Positions 40,551 to 52,045 of a stretch of 64,000 bases of DNA are shown one piece after another. How positions within the stretch are numbered: position 1 is the first letter of the stretch; each line of letters begins with the position of its first letter. The notes under the pieces were generated by a model. That model was given only the letters and a program-made list of their open reading frames with translations. It was not told the DNA's origin and searched no databases. Location: contig OX465107.1 in NCBI GenBank assembly GCA_949987565.1, positions 12,225,221-12,289,220 on the forward strand. Reading direction: 5' to 3'. The position numbers and the translations under genes were made by a program. This stretch comes from Luidia sarsii (Eukaryota; Echinodermata; Asteroidea; Paxillosida; Luidiidae).

Positions 40551-41051
40551 CTGAAACACAATGAAAGACCGTGGGATCGGGTTCACATTGAGGTCACAGG
40601 TATAATCGGATCCATCACTGGGATGAACCTCTTTATATATATTGTTATGCATTCAGCATACACACCTTTATTTTCAACTCTAAACTCAATCATTCCAGGA
40701 ACACAACACAATTTTGTGCGACATGAGCATGAGCGACATAACGGCAACTACGGTACTAATCAAATGCAGCATGGTCTCAATCAGTTGTTGCTATAGGAAA
40801 GCTTAATGAGTGCCTTGCAGAAGGCAGAAGGGGAAAAGAGGGTGACTTAGTTCATGGTTTTTAATGACCAGTTATATTTTATTTTGTGCGCACTTCAATC
40901 GTATCCACATTCCGTATTCACATACTTCGTCATAATGACGTTAACACTCATTGTAAAAAGTCATACAATGGACCAGACATAAATTTTGTTCCCAGCAGAA
41001 AGGCATACAGAGGATTTAGCGGTCGTCTGGACGCACATATACATAGGCCTA

Positions 41052-41373
41052 CGCTGTAAAAACGGTGCTCACATCATGCACATGGATGAAGTATGGTGAG
41101 GCACATGGTGCACGATACATGCGCATGGGGTGATGCTCACTTTCATTCCATGTGCTTGAGGTACAATAAATAGAGAGATGTTCTTGTACATGAAGCACTT
41201 CATGCGCCTCATCCAATTTTTGCTCAAGTGACTGCAATGCCCCATGTGCTTGAGCTACAGTATATCATGTGCATGTAGTAGTACATGTACAGTAGGTGCC
41301 TCAAGTGTTCATGATTCTGGGAGAAATATGTGGCATTGCAGAAGTGCATGAGGTGCAGTTCGTTTTTACAGTG
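41052..41373. mobile_element. 322-bp MITE, second copy of the CACTGTAAAAACG family
   Basis: cgctgtaaaaacgg...cgtttttacagtg, flanked by ta on both sides. High similarity to 5931-6243 throughout. It lies in the EGF1-EGF2 intron. Confidence 0.85.
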
Positions 41374-41523
41374 TATGCCCTTTGCCGGGCACCTGCCGTT
41401 ACGCACTCTTTCCAACTGATGAGTCTCGAGTGAGTCTGGTGAGTCTCGAGTGTTATGATACATCTGTGAGACTACCACGGCTAAATTTATTTGGGAAGAG
41501 CTCAAAAATTAGTCCTAGTTGCA

Positions 41524-41750
41524 GGCTCTCCTAAAGAGCCACACTCACTCAAGCTATGGGTGACAATTCATCATGGGCGGTGTCCAGGCCAACCGAAAGT
41601 CCCCTGACGACGGCCATAACACACACTACCCGAAACGTTGAGTGGCTCTTTTCAGAGCCACACTCCTTCTCTTGGGAGATGAATGTACGTGGTGTCACTC
41701 ACCGCAAACCTCCCAATAGTTATTTCCACCATGCAAACCTTCAGATCTTA
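41524..41750 (+). mobile_element. second-family Penelope-type end with hammerhead-like core
   Basis: ctgacgacggcc...acccgaaacgttgag (41599-41641) is followed by gtggctcttttcagagccacac (a hairpin) and ...ggtgtcactcaccgcaaacctcccaatagttatttccaccatgcaaacc. The core CUGACGA matches the hammerhead consensus CUGANGA, with GAAAC and GUU. Upstream gaaagagccacac-like sequence mirrors the hairpin. Confidence 0.65.
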
Positions 41751-41819
41751 TCAAACCGGAGGTCCGAACACACCGGCTCCTCGGATCGAGCCTTCAAATC
41801 TCATCGGTCCTATAATTAC

Positions 41820-41918
41820 CTTCACAAAACAGACCGGTCCGCTCCATTGGGCAACTGCACGTGCAGGTCGCATTGTCGTAGGTTCCACCGTTCTGGCATA
41901 CTGTCTCGTTAGAGCAAA
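41820..41918 (-). CDS. EGF-like exon 1
   Basis: Acceptor caccgtgcag before 41918 and donor TGAAG|gtaatt at 41820, 99 bp, phase 1-1. It encodes C-S-N-E-T-V-C-Q-N-G-G-T-Y-D-N-A-T-C-T-C, then S-C-P-M-E-R-T-G-L-F-C-E. Cys spacing and C-Q-N-G-G-T identify an EGF repeat. First of three. Confidence 0.88.
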
Positions 41919-42268
41919 CTGCACGGTGAACAAGGGGAACAAAATGAAATCAGCCTCAACTTGCAGTTCGACCACGGCTCTCCGCCCTATGTCTAACCTA
42001 CGCTGGTTTTCAAAACACGTCCTTGTACAGTCCCCACACAATTGACGGGGTACCACCATAGCTCAACGACGGTGGCTGAGCGTCATATGTCGGTCCTGTT
42101 ATATATCTCGACTACTCTGTATGATTCTGGTCCACGTATCCAACTGCAGAATCGGCTTCGGTGGCCACCACCGCAGGACAAGGTGACCATACCATAGAAG
42201 AATGTACCATAAACTACTAAGCTCCTTTATGGCATTCCCAATTACTGTACATGTACTTGATAACTCAC

Positions 42269-42535
42269 CCACAGTTATGGTGAAGTTGCACGAGCCCTTG
42301 TTACCACTCGCATCGGTGGCTGAACACGTCACCGTACGTGTGGTGCCAAAGTAGTAGGCACCTCCCGACGTGGCATTGTTACCCGCAGCGTCTACACAGT
42401 GTATATCGGCAATTGGACCATCTACTGCATCGGTCGCTGTTACATTGCTGCGCCAGTCGACCTGAGTGTAGTTTTGTCCTGGGTAGGTGGTTGTTGGAAT
42501 ATCATCTGGACAATTCACGACGGGGGCTTCTTCAT
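42269..42535 (-). CDS. HYR exon 6 (array unit 4, last HYR)
   Basis: Acceptor acgctgcgtag-type site (gcttgcgtag) before 42535 and donor TGTGG|gtgagt at 42269, 267 bp, phase 1-1. It reads V-V-N-C-P-D-D-I-P-T-T-T-Y-P-G-Q-N-Y, with A-T-D-A-V-D-G, I-H-C-V-D-A-A-G-N-N-A-T-S-G-G-A, T-V-T-C-S-A-T-D-A-S-G-N and C-N-F-T-I-T-V-G. It differs from the other array units in its last strand and donor, so its 3' flank has a different origin. Confidence 0.9.
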
Positions 42536-43189
42536 CTACGCAAGCACGAGGAGGTAATAAATACAGGTATCAATCATTTCGGGAATGGATGTGTAGTTTG
42601 AGTCATTCGTTATATACATGTATTCATGTCTATATTGATTTTAGACGATGGGCAGAACGACGAGGGATGCGGAGAAATGTGACAAGTGTGCCCTCAACAC
42701 TGACTGCCCCACGAGATTTCAGTCAAAATATCCGGCGACTTGATTCCCGTGAGAACCGCCCGTAACTATATATATGCGCACTACATCACAATGAGACCAG
42801 TTGTTTAAAAGCATGAACAGTTTTGACTGCCATATATACCCACATCCACAGTTTGCCAATTCTTGCAGGAGTGACAACATACAGGGTTTTACTTCAAACA
42901 CACTACACTACCGTACAATGGTTAGCGGTTGGGTTAACCTCTATCTCACCCTTACAGATTCTGCTGATTACTAACTCTGGATATGATAAGTTTCGTCACA
43001 AAGCTACTGTAGATGGTCATCACCAATGCGGCCGTGTGATTCCCCGGAAATGGTGTTGTCCCTGGTTGTGTGGCTATGGTGCTAGGATCTTACGAGAGGA
43101 AGAGATGACTGCGTGCAGTCACAATGTAACTATCTGACGAGTTTCTATAGAAATCACACTGATCAGACGTACCCCTTTGTTGAACCTAC

Positions 43190-43456
43190 CCGTGACATTG
43201 ACGGCAAAGTTGCACGAGCCCTCGTTACCACTCGCATCGGTGGCTGAACACGTAACGCGTGTGGTGCCAAAGTAGTAGGCACCTCCCGACGTAGCATTGT
43301 TACCCGCAGCGTCTACACAGTGTATATCGGCAATTGGACCATCTACTGCATCGGTCGCTGTTACATTGCTGCGCCAGTCGACCTGAGTGTAGTTTTGTCC
43401 TGGGTAGGTGGTTGTTGGAATATCATCTGGACAATTCACGACGGGGGCTTCTTCAT
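43190..43456 (-). CDS. HYR exon 5 (array unit 3)
   Basis: 267 bp, phase 1-1, acceptor cttgcgtag before 43456 and donor CACGG|gtaggt at 43190. Near-identical protein to exon 6 up to R-V-T-C-S-A-T-D-A-S-G-N-E, then C-N-F-A-V-N-V-T-G. Confidence 0.9.
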
Positions 43457-44110
43457 CTACGCAAGCACGAGGAGGTAATAAATACAGGTATCAATCATTT
43501 CGGGAATGGATGTGTAGTTTGAGTCATTCGTTATATACATGTATTCATGTCTATATTGATTTTAGACGATGGGCAGAACGACGAGGGATGCGGAGAAATG
43601 TGACAAGTGTGCCCTCAACACTGACTGCCCCACGAGATTTCAGTCAAAATATCCGGCGACTTGATTCCCGTGAGAACCGCCCGTAACTATATATATGTGC
43701 ACTACATCACAATGAGACCAGTTGTTTAAAAGCATGAACAGTTTTGACTGCCATATATACCCACATCCACAGTTTGCCAATTCTTGCAGGAGTGACAACA
43801 TACAGGGTTTTACTTCAAACACACTACACTACCGTACAATGGTTAGCGGTTGGGTTAACCTCTATCTCACCCTTACAGATTCTGCTGATTACTAACTCTG
43901 GATATGATAAGTTTCGTCACAAAGCTACTGTAGATGGTCATCACCAATGCGGCCGTGTGATTCCCCGGAAATGGTGTTGTCCCTGGTTGTGTGGCTATGG
44001 TGCTAGGATCTTACGAGAGGAAGAGATGACTGCGTGCAGTCGCAATGTAACTATCTGACGAGTTTCTATAGAAATCACACTGATCAGACGTACCCCTTTG
44101 TTGTACCTAC

Positions 44111-44377
44111 CCGTGACATTGACGGCAAAGTTGCACGAGCCCTTGTTACCACTCGCATCGGTGGCTGAACACGTAACGCGTGTGGTGCCAAAGTAGTAGG
44201 CACCTCCCGACGTAGCATTGTTACCCGCAGCGTCTACACAGTGTATATCGGTAATTGGACCATCTACTGCATCGGTAGCTATTGCATTGGTGGTCCAGTT
44301 GACCTGAGTGTAGTTTTGTCCTGGGTAGGTGGTTGTTTGAATATCATCTGGACATGTCAGGTCGGGGGCTTCTTCAT
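44111..44377 (-). CDS. HYR exon 4 (array unit 2)
   Basis: 267 bp, phase 1-1, acceptor cttgcgtag before 44377 and donor CACGG|gtaggt at 44111. Open frame. Substitutions in the first third (P-D-L-T-C-P-D-D-I-Q, and the N-W-T-T-N-A-I-A-T region) set it apart from units 3 and 4. Confidence 0.9.
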
Positions 44378-45031
44378 CTACGCAAGCACCAGGAGGTAAT
44401 AAATACAGGTATCAATCATTTTGGGAATGGATGTGTAGTTTGAGTCATTCGTTATATACATGTATTCATGTCTATATTGATTTTAGACGATGGACAGAAC
44501 GACGAGGGATGCGGAGAAATGTGACAAGTGTGCCCTCAACACTGACTGCCCCACGAGATTTCAGTCAAAATATCCGGCGACTTGATTCCCGTGAGAACCG
44601 CCCCGTAACTATATATATGTGCACTACATCACAATGAGACCAGTTGTTTAAAAGCATGAACAGTTTTGACTGCCATATATACCCACATCCACAGTTTGCC
44701 ATTTCTTGCAGGAGTGACAACATACTGGGTTTTACTTCAAACACACTACACTACCGTACAATGGTTAGCGGTTGGGTTAACCTCTATCTCACCCTTACAG
44801 ATTCTGCAGATTACTAACTCTGGATATGATAAGTTTCGTCACAAAGCTACTGTAGATGGTCATCACCAATGTGGCCGTTTGATTCCCCAGAAATGGTGTT
44901 GCCCTGGTTGTGTGGATATGACGCTAGGATCTTCCGAGAGGAAGAGGTGCCTTCGTGCAGTCCCAATGTAACTATCTGACGAGTTTCTATAGAAATCACA
45001 CTGATCAGACGTACCCCTTTGTTGTACCTAC

Positions 45032-45298
45032 CCGTGACATTGACGGCAAAGTTGCACGAGCCCTCGTTACCACTCGCATCGGTGGCTGAACACGTCACGG
45101 ATGTGATGCCAAAGTAGTAGGCACCTCCCGACGTGGCATTGTTACCCGCAGCGTCTACACAGTGTATATCGGCAATTGGACCATCTACTGCATCGGTAGC
45201 TGTTACATTGCTGCGCCAGTTGACCTGAGTGTAGTTTTGTCCTGGGTCGGTGGTTGTTTGAAAAACATCTGGACATGTCAGGAAGGGGGCTCCGGTAT
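45032..45298 (-). CDS. HYR exon 3 (array unit 1)
   Basis: 267 bp, phase 1-1, acceptor tgcatatag before 45298 and donor CACGG|gtaggt at 45032. Begins D-T-G-A-P-F-L-T-C-P-D-V-F-Q-T-T and keeps the N-W-R-S-N-V-T-A-T-D-A-V-D-G core. First unit of the tandem array in transcription order. Confidence 0.9.
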
Positions 45299-45885
45299 CT
45301 ATATGCAAGCAGGAGGAGACAATAACCGTTCCATGATGTTTGGATGTTTAGACTGATGATTGCAGACTGTCAAAAGGAAAATCCAGAAGAACAATACCAA
45401 AATGATATGTACTGAAAACTTACCACTTCCTCCTCCACTTATGTTACTTAGACAAGGGACAGAAGAATGGGGGAATTGGAAGGGCTTTTAAAAAAAAACC
45501 GAAGTGCAGTCTGAAGTCCGGGTGTGCCAATCTATTCCACTGGGCAGTTTGAAAGGCACTCCTTCCTTACCAAGTCGCCTTGGTTACCTTTAGGTGGTCT
45601 AGCGGGCCCCTTTCCCCTACATTATTAGGGGACAAGGTTTTTATAATTGACTATGGCCATCGTGAGTGCCTTCACAGTATATATCGCATGGATTTAGGTA
45701 TATATATAATGGTTATTGGTCTCTTACACAAAATAATAATAAGATATCCACTCATAGTGTCCTTCTGGGTTTAGGAGTCCCTTTTTTTATATCAAATAGC
45801 AACTTCCCGCCTCACGTTAACTTAAATACCCTGCGTGGCCACCCTCACCCGCATTGTGCCTACGCATTGGGTATTGTTACCTCTT

Positions 45886-46923
45886 AAGCCCATTTTACAC
45901 GAGAGCTGAAACAGGAGGTCCCTTGCGAAGGAATCGTATCGATGTCAAGAACACACGGATACCTTCTCTTGTAAAAGCGTATCTCTGTCACCAGACCGCA
46001 AGGGTCCCTTGCGATTCTTGACAGGGATCGAGACCTCCTCCAAAATTTCGCATCGATGCGAAATCCTTGCGATAAACACAGAGATAGGTCGTGTAAATGC
46101 ACCCATGCGACGTTCGCAAGGATGTTCGTTGGCGCATCACAGAGAAGTATGCGTTGATATTTCCGTGAGGAGCAAAGGCTACAAAATAATTGACGATGAA
46201 AATGAATCCCGTGCGACCCCGCAAGCATGGTACACGTTCGGCCTCGTTACGTTGTGTACTGGAAGTGTGTCTTGCGTGAGATCGACGGTTTTTTTTAGCT
46301 AACTTCAATGTCTGCACCTGGCCCCAGCATTGCAATAAAATGTTACATGGAGGAACAAACACCAGACTCAAACATGCCGAGGGTTTCGTGCCCGATCCTG
46401 TTTGGATCGAAACGTTCGTTCGAAAACATTGCGAAACACTGCGACTTTGAAGCTAGTTAGTTGTGCGCACTGTACGGACGTACATGTACAGTACATGTAC
46501 ATGTACATGTATTATTTTACAGTCCGTGGCTGCGTGCCTGCATGCATGTGCTGGGTGCGGAGGAGTGCGCGCGCAGCTTGCTACTGCTAGCCAACTGGAC
46601 CTTACTTCGTGCGCAATGATTCTTATTCTTGAAAACTGCCATCATGATAGTATTAACGGCAATCAGACAATTCGCAACGCCGGCGCTGAGCTGATAGCAC
46701 CACTGGTAAACGTATGCCTCCGTGTAAATAATAGCGCAGTACCAGCGATACGAATAATAACCTCTGACCTCGCCTCCAAATACGGTGAAGCAAGGGACGT
46801 TTGCGACCGCGCTGCGTTGTACCGTGTAAATGTCTGCGATCAAATCGCAAACAACCATTGCGCCAGACACCCGGCGCCAATTTTCGCAGACATGCATTTT
46901 CAGTGCTCGTGTAAAAAGGCCTT
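45886..46923. mobile_element. 1.04-kb non-autonomous TIR element
   Basis: Left end aagcccattttacacgagagctgaaa and right end tttcagtgctcgtgtaaaaaggcctt are inverted repeats over 26 bp with four mismatches. The interior has repeated ttgcgaa/catcgatgcgaaat palindromes and no transposase. It lies in the intron between HYR exons 2 and 3. Target duplication not clear. Confidence 0.7.
46483..46515. repeat. gtacat microsatellite
   Basis: tacatgtacagtacatgtac repeat inside the 1.04-kb TIR element. Confidence 0.8.
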
Positions 46924-47528
46924 TACGCAATCGTTGTGAGTGGCAAGGGCGTTCACGCTTTTTTTTCTTAAACATACCTGGAGACCCTTCCATAAATACC
47001 ATTAAGCGTTGCTTAATTCTCTTATAGAAAAATCGTAAAATACGTCTAGTGTTCTAGTGTGATAGAGTGAACATAAAAATGAATTAATGAAATGCAAGTC
47101 CCGTACGGGCGGGATGTTCTTCATCTATAGTCAAGCATAGAGGCAATAGCAATATTGGTAATTAGTATCAATGCTTTTACCATGGTCATGCACGGATGAA
47201 ATGCAAGTCCTGGATGTCACACTATTATAATTATGACCAGTTGCACATACACGAGGTGCGCCTGCCACACGAAAACTCAGCCGCACCATCTCTCAATGAT
47301 TATAATATTCTGCAGTCTCGCAGAGTTGCGCATCTGTTGAAAGTGGGCACGACTTTGAATACACTGAGGGAAATTCTGCAGGATTGTACAGAAATCGCAT
47401 ACACCTCGGGAACAGAAATGCGGTGATGTGGGTGGAACTCACGGCGGTGGAATGGGGTAGAATTACTCGCATTGTCTCGTCCATAGAGAAGAAAGAAAAG
47501 AGATTAGAGACTGCTGTAGGGTATACAC

Positions 47529-47867
47529 ATGCTACGTATCGTCTCTTCGCCAGCTCCAATCTTGCACGTTTGTACCTGCGCCAGCAAGACTGCATGGATA
47601 GCATTTGTAACAAAGCGGCGCTGGAACTGGATCGAGCATGCTTTGAGAAGAGAGCAGGACAGCATCCCAAGAGTAGCCCTCAACTGGACACCTGAAGGCA
47701 GAAGAAAGGGAGGACGACCCAAGACAACCTGGTGTCGCACTGTGGAAGACGAAATGAAATCTATGAACCTAACATCATGGGAAGGTGTCCGGCAGACAGC
47801 CCAGAATCGGCCAGAGTGGAGGACCTCCGTTGCTACCCTACATGCCAGGAGGCATAATGTGCAGTAA
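47529..47867 (+). mobile_element. non-LTR retrotransposon C-terminal fragment
   Basis: Frame at 47610-47867 reads K-R-R-W-N-W-I-E-H-A-L-R-R, then T-P-E-G-R-R-K-G-G-R-P-K-T-T-W and N-R-P-E-W-R-T. This is the characteristic C-terminal tail of RTE-like/related non-LTR ORF2 proteins in marine invertebrates. No RT core remains. A dead fragment, antisense to the host gene in the HYR2-HYR3 intron. Confidence 0.75.
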
Positions 47868-48043
47868 ATAAGTAAGTCACTATGAGTATACCACACTGTC
47901 TAGAACCCGTAATAAAACAGGGTCCTGCCCTGGGTATACCCTCCGCCATCTGGATCCAGGGACCGGGGATAATTTATGGGCACCAACTGCGGGTCTATAT
48001 AAAGCGTCTTCTCGCCCCTCCCATCGGTCCTAGGCCGACTTAC

Positions 48044-48289
48044 CATTAATCTGGACCGTGAAGACGCAGCTGGTCTGGAGACTGGTACCCGCGTCGGTCG
48101 CCGTGCATGTCACATCGGTTTGGCCAACGGGGAACGGATCCCCCGACTGGGGTTCGCAGTGTATCTGGGCGGGTGTGTTGGTCGAGTCGTTGAGGCCCGT
48201 CGGATGTTCAAACGAAACAGTCCCGTTGGCAGACCCTTCGTCTGTCGGGGCAGTTTTGTTCTCAGGGCAGTCTGCTTTGAACGCTGGAC
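48044..48289 (-). CDS. HYR exon 2 of surface-protein gene
   Basis: 246 bp, phase 1-1, acceptor ttttgttgcag before 48289 and donor TTAATG|gtaagt at 48044. It encodes G-P-A-F-K-A-D-C-P-E-N, I-H-C-E-P-Q-S-G-D-P-F-P-V-G-Q-T-D-V-T-C, A-T-D-A and C-V-F-T-V-Q-I-N-G: a four-cysteine HYR. Confidence 0.9.
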
Positions 48290-48471
48290 CTGCAACAAAA
48301 TGATTAAGCGTCACATCGAGAAACGGCATAGCGGTATGACTCGGACTCGGAGCTAACTGGGTAGGGGTCGTCTCACTCGTCTGTATTATGGCTGCATGGT
48401 GAGACTCGCACAACGTTTGTTTTCAAGTCAAACAAACCGAGGAAAAACTGACTGGGAACTACCGCAGTTAA

Positions 48472-48650
48472 TGGTTGAATATTATTGCTTCTGACTGGCG
48501 CCCAAACCGCGGCAGATACTAGTTGACTATTTGGGAGGCTGGAGAGCTCTGATGGAAACGCACCGGTACGTTAATCCATAGGGCTCGGGTTCAAGTCCCG
48601 GTCCAGTCAAAGTTTTCTTTACCAATTTCTCAAACGTTACTTTGTTTTCG
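48472..48650 (+). mobile_element. tRNA-derived SINE, copy 4
   Basis: tgactggcgcccaaaccgcggcagatactagttgac ... ggagagctctgatgg ... ctcgggttcaagtcccggtccagtcaaagttttcttt. Perfect B box. It lies in the HYR1-HYR2 intron, ending about 30 bp from the HYR1 donor. Confidence 0.85.
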
Positions 48651-48678
48651 AGCGCGTGACAGCCACGTGCAAACTTAC

Positions 48679-48900
48679 CGACTCCAATTTCAAACGTGCA
48701 GTTGTTCGTGGCGTTGACGGCATCCGTGGCTGTGCAAGTGACAGTGGTAAAGCCGATAAGAAAACTGCTCCCTGGCTCCGGGTTGCATATCACCGTCAAA
48801 TTTACGCCAGTAGGCAGCGGGAAGTCAACAGTAGCCATGTCTTCACCCAAGCCGGGTGTAGCTGTCATATTATTTGGACAGCCTTCTGGAAACTGTGGTG
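48679..48900 (-). CDS. HYR exon 1 of surface-protein gene
   Basis: 222 bp, phase 1-1, acceptor tctttatttag before 48900 and donor GAGTCG|gtaagt at 48679. It encodes A-P-Q-F-P-E-G-C-P-N-N-M-T-A-T, then V-I-C-N-P-E-P-G-S-S-F-L-I-G, V-T-C-T-A-T-D-A and C-T-F-E-I-G-V-G. Slightly short but with all HYR landmarks. Confidence 0.9.
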
Positions 48901-48939
48901 CTAAATAAAGAAATAAAAAAGTGCGACAATATTATCCAT

Positions 48940-49297
48940 TTAAAGCCCATACACAACATTGGTCGAGGTCAAAGAATATCATCCATACGTTGTCTGATCC
49001 AACATATGCATGAAATATCACTCCTGTGAACATTTCAGCTCAATCCGCCAAACGAGTCTCGAGAAAATAGTGAAAACCCGCTTCATTTGTTTCGCGAAAA
49101 TGCAGCATTCAACGCCGTACTGTTCCGAAAAATAGTTTAGATCTCGGTGAGACGTAAACTATTTCTTTTACTGATTTCTCTACATTTTAGGCAGAAATAT
49201 TTCAGTGAGAGGTTTCTACTATAACCATCTTCAAACTGTATAAGTTTCCGTGTTGTGAACATTTGTCGATCTTACCAATGCTGTGTGGGGGCTTTAA
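48940..49297. mobile_element. TTAA-flanked MITE, copy 1
   Basis: ttaaagcccatacacaacattgg ... accaatgctgtgtgggggctttaa. Inverted ends of about 22 bp inside ttaa, consistent with a piggyBac-type target. The body shares gtctcgagaaaatagtgaaa and gcagcattcaacgc with copy 4. In the signal-HYR1 intron. Confidence 0.82.
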
Positions 49298-49907
49298 ACA
49301 AGTCTCGAATGATGAGGCGTTTTTTATTGTCACAAAACCGATACGATTTCGTGTGTGCTCAGCTTGATAAACCTGACTTATTTCCCACAACATGGCATTG
49401 TATGTGATTCCACGCAATAAACGTGAACTTCGATCTTCAATTAGCTTGAGTGGGTGCATACAGTACATGAGAAAAGGCGGCCATTTCATACACTCGAAGC
49501 CAATCAGATCTAGGCCTGGGCTCTTTCCAAGACAGGTGGGCTTAGGCTTGAGCTCCAAGCTCGGGCTAGGCAGGGAACCATGTGCGTTTTATTACAGGGG
49601 GATTCCAGGCTTCATTTTTGTAAGGAACGTACGGTACATAAAGGGCCCAACGTCCTTGGATGTCTTTAATGAAAAACAGTCATTGGTCTTTTTGATACAT
49701 CTGCCTCGGGGTTTGGGGGAAGATGTTTTTTCATTTTCATTTTTTTAACTTCGTATGTTTTTGCGAGTACTAGGAGACCCGGTGATTTCAGATCTCACGC
49801 ATCCATGTTCCCAAAATGCCCGACAATTCCCATAAATATCTAACGAAAAAATAGTCACAAAGCTATATACACGGGCGCCGTCGACACTATGAGCCTAATG
49901 TTCTCAC

Positions 49908-50016
49908 CGTCGATGGCTTGCACCTCCGCCCACATCGCCATGGTGGCTACACACGCCACCAACGTCAGGATGAGAGCGCGCCTGGTTGGCATGACAACGG
50001 CGCTGGAGAGAGCCAT
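49908..50016 (-). CDS. signal-peptide first exon of HYR/EGF/SEA gene
   Basis: ATG at 50016-50014 and donor CGACG|gtgaga at 49908, 109 bp, ending in phase 1 as needed to join HYR exon 1. It encodes M-A-L-S-S-A-V-V-M-P-T-R-R-A-L-I-L-T-L-V then A-C-V-A-T-M-A-M-W-A-E-V-Q-A, a positively charged n-region, hydrophobic core and A-x-A-like cleavage site (predicted after V-Q-A). An internal Met at codon 9 is an alternative start. This makes the protein secretory. Confidence 0.85.
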
Positions 50017-50680
50017 GGACTCAGCGGCTGCGTAGTATAGTATGCTATGCTGGCCGTGAGTTCAAATCCGTCGCCCTCCCCGTCAATCAAAATCGACTCG
50101 TTCAAGTGCAGGCCTCAGTGGGAAAACAGTTAACGGTCGTCGGTTACTTTGACCTGCAAAACACAAAATAATAAGGGGGCGGTGGTCGTACAGGTAGTGT
50201 AGGCTGGGTGTAATTCTCATGGTATCCTTGATCGCCATTGAAGTTGAGCCTATCAAGATGAATCACAGTGTGTAGATTAAAGGAGAATAACATTAAATAT
50301 CCCACTCGTTGATTGAACTGTTTCTCTCATTGCGTCGACCGTGCGTGTCTGTGCGCGGGTCAAAGTACAACTGGTTTCGATGCTAGCTCTGCCACTCATG
50401 AGATATGAAGATAATAATGGTCCGGCGTTCTTATAGGTTTTTAACGTGCGTAGGTGCGAATTAGGTGGCTTGTCCATCCGCGGTATATAAAAGCAGACCG
50501 TATATACTATTTAAGGGGGCGATGCCGAGGGCTTGATTGTTTCCGCACTTCTTTTCAGGGCTTGTCACGACGAAGCACCGGCTGCCTTCAAATGGAAATG
50601 GTGGCCACCCGTGCAGGTGTATGTATATAGTATCGTCGCTATTGAGCTTGTGTTCAGCTATACAGACACCGTATAATAGC

Positions 50681-51043
50681 CTAAAGGCCCAATACAACAT
50701 TGGGAAGATCGGAAAACATCGATGTCCTCATATTTTCTTCTAGTTTCCGAATGGTCATGATATAATCCTTGCCTGATGAAGGTTAGCAGTTACGTCGCCA
50801 CCAGCAACGACACATTGCGTGAATTTGGTCACCTTTTCTACTTATCCTACACCACCGCGACGAACAACACCTTAATTTCTATAGAATCCTCATGTTGAAA
50901 TCTTGCGGTCTGGGATGCAAACATCGACAAATAATTATTACTCACTATAAGTAATAAACTATTTCTTTTGGGGGATGTTTAATGGTTTAACACACAAACT
51001 GTGGCTATCTTTTTACCGTTACGATGCTGTATGTGGCCTTTAA
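50681..51043. mobile_element. TTAA-flanked MITE, copy 2
   Basis: ctaaaggcccaatacaacattgggaagatcggaaaacatcgatg ... cgatgctgtatgtggcctttaa. Body matches copy 3. About 0.7 kb upstream of the surface-protein start codon. Confidence 0.8.
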
Positions 51044-52045
51044 GCTAAATCAAAAGCACTGTATATAATAGCCTTAACCTGAGTGTGTTCGCCTATGAAG
51101 GAAATGACACTTCCCGGCAGGTGGGGGGACTTCTGATGACACCCCCCCCCCAATCTCCCTATTCCATGAAGCTCAAAGAATAGACTAGTGTGATGGACTC
51201 ACCCTTGAGTTGCCGCCTCGTAAAGCTATCGCGATTTGCTCGGTGGCCGAATGGCAGCCAAAATGCCGGCCCGCGGGTTTTTGTATTATTTTGGGGTGTG
51301 GTGTTTGGTTTTTTTAGGGGGTGGGGGCGTTCTTTTGGCCTCCAGTTGTTGTAGACAGCAATGCAAGTATATCGGTTGCAAGGGTGCATTCAAACAAACG
51401 CCTCGGATTTCACTTGGCGAGTGAATATTTAACTAGCGAGGCGGCGTTCGACAAAGAGACGAAAAATGCAACCCGAATACCATTTACGACAGTGTGTCCC
51501 GACTTCTAGTTGAAATCGCACACCGCATTGCGGATTGGCTGCGCGCACTTCGGTAAAGCAGTAACGGCGGTCAGTGGTCGAGACGAAGCATGTCGAAATG
51601 CAGCTGTGCAATATCATCTGCATTCAGGGGAACTGATAGTCCGTTCGTTGGCAATTTTAGGTCGGACGACTCCTCAGGGAAAGATCTTTTTCTTTTCACG
51701 CGGTAGCACGGTATGGCGTATGACGGTAATAATTATGACGGAACTGAGCAATAATGACAGATTTGATGTACCACGGTGGCTATGGGAACGGGGTCGAATG
51801 AGCCACGTGGCATTTGGGTGTAGTCGAATGAAAGTGGGCTGAAGTGCAGTGGATACGAATGCCAAGCATTGAAACAGCTCTTAGAATGACAAACTGTATA
51901 GCCTTCGGCAGTCGTGGAGAGAGAAATACCTTGGGATGAAGTACTCCCACTATTTGGCACAGCGTGGGCGCCTATAGTGCCGATAGTGAAAGGTATTTCC
52001 CGGCGAAGAGAAATGGCGGTTGGCAGAAAAATCACATTATCTTAC

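Larger units (their letters stand above)
42285..45325. repeat. four-unit 921-bp tandem duplication carrying HYR exons
   Basis: Exon starts at 45298, 44377, 43456 and 42535 are spaced exactly 921 bp apart. Each unit is a 267-bp HYR exon plus a 654-bp intron. Introns are almost identical too (for example gtacccctttgttg and gtgccctcaacactgactgcc recur), so the array is recent. Units beginning 42535 and 43456 are the closest pair; those at 44377 and 45298 are more diverged. Confidence 0.95.
25298..50016 (-). other. gene span: HYR-EGF-SEA transmembrane protein
   Basis: Gene model joining fifteen minus-strand coding exons: signal peptide (49908-50016), six HYR exons, three EGF exons, one short linker, three SEA exons, one Cys-rich exon, one transmembrane exon and one tail exon. 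Every junction was checked for phase. Extracellular modules are phase 1-1, the SEA exons run 1-0, 0-2 and 2-1, the Cys-rich exon is 1-2, the TM exon 2-2, and the tail starts at phase 2. The product would be a type I surface protein with a mucin-like SEA domain next to the membrane. Introns contain SINEs, MITEs and a 5.9-kb Penelope composite. Expression and exact exon use are inferred. Confidence 0.75.

Noticed and set aside
50030..50085. B-box-like gagttcaaatccgtc upstream of the signal-peptide exon
   Set aside because: No matching A box or cloverleaf could be drawn.
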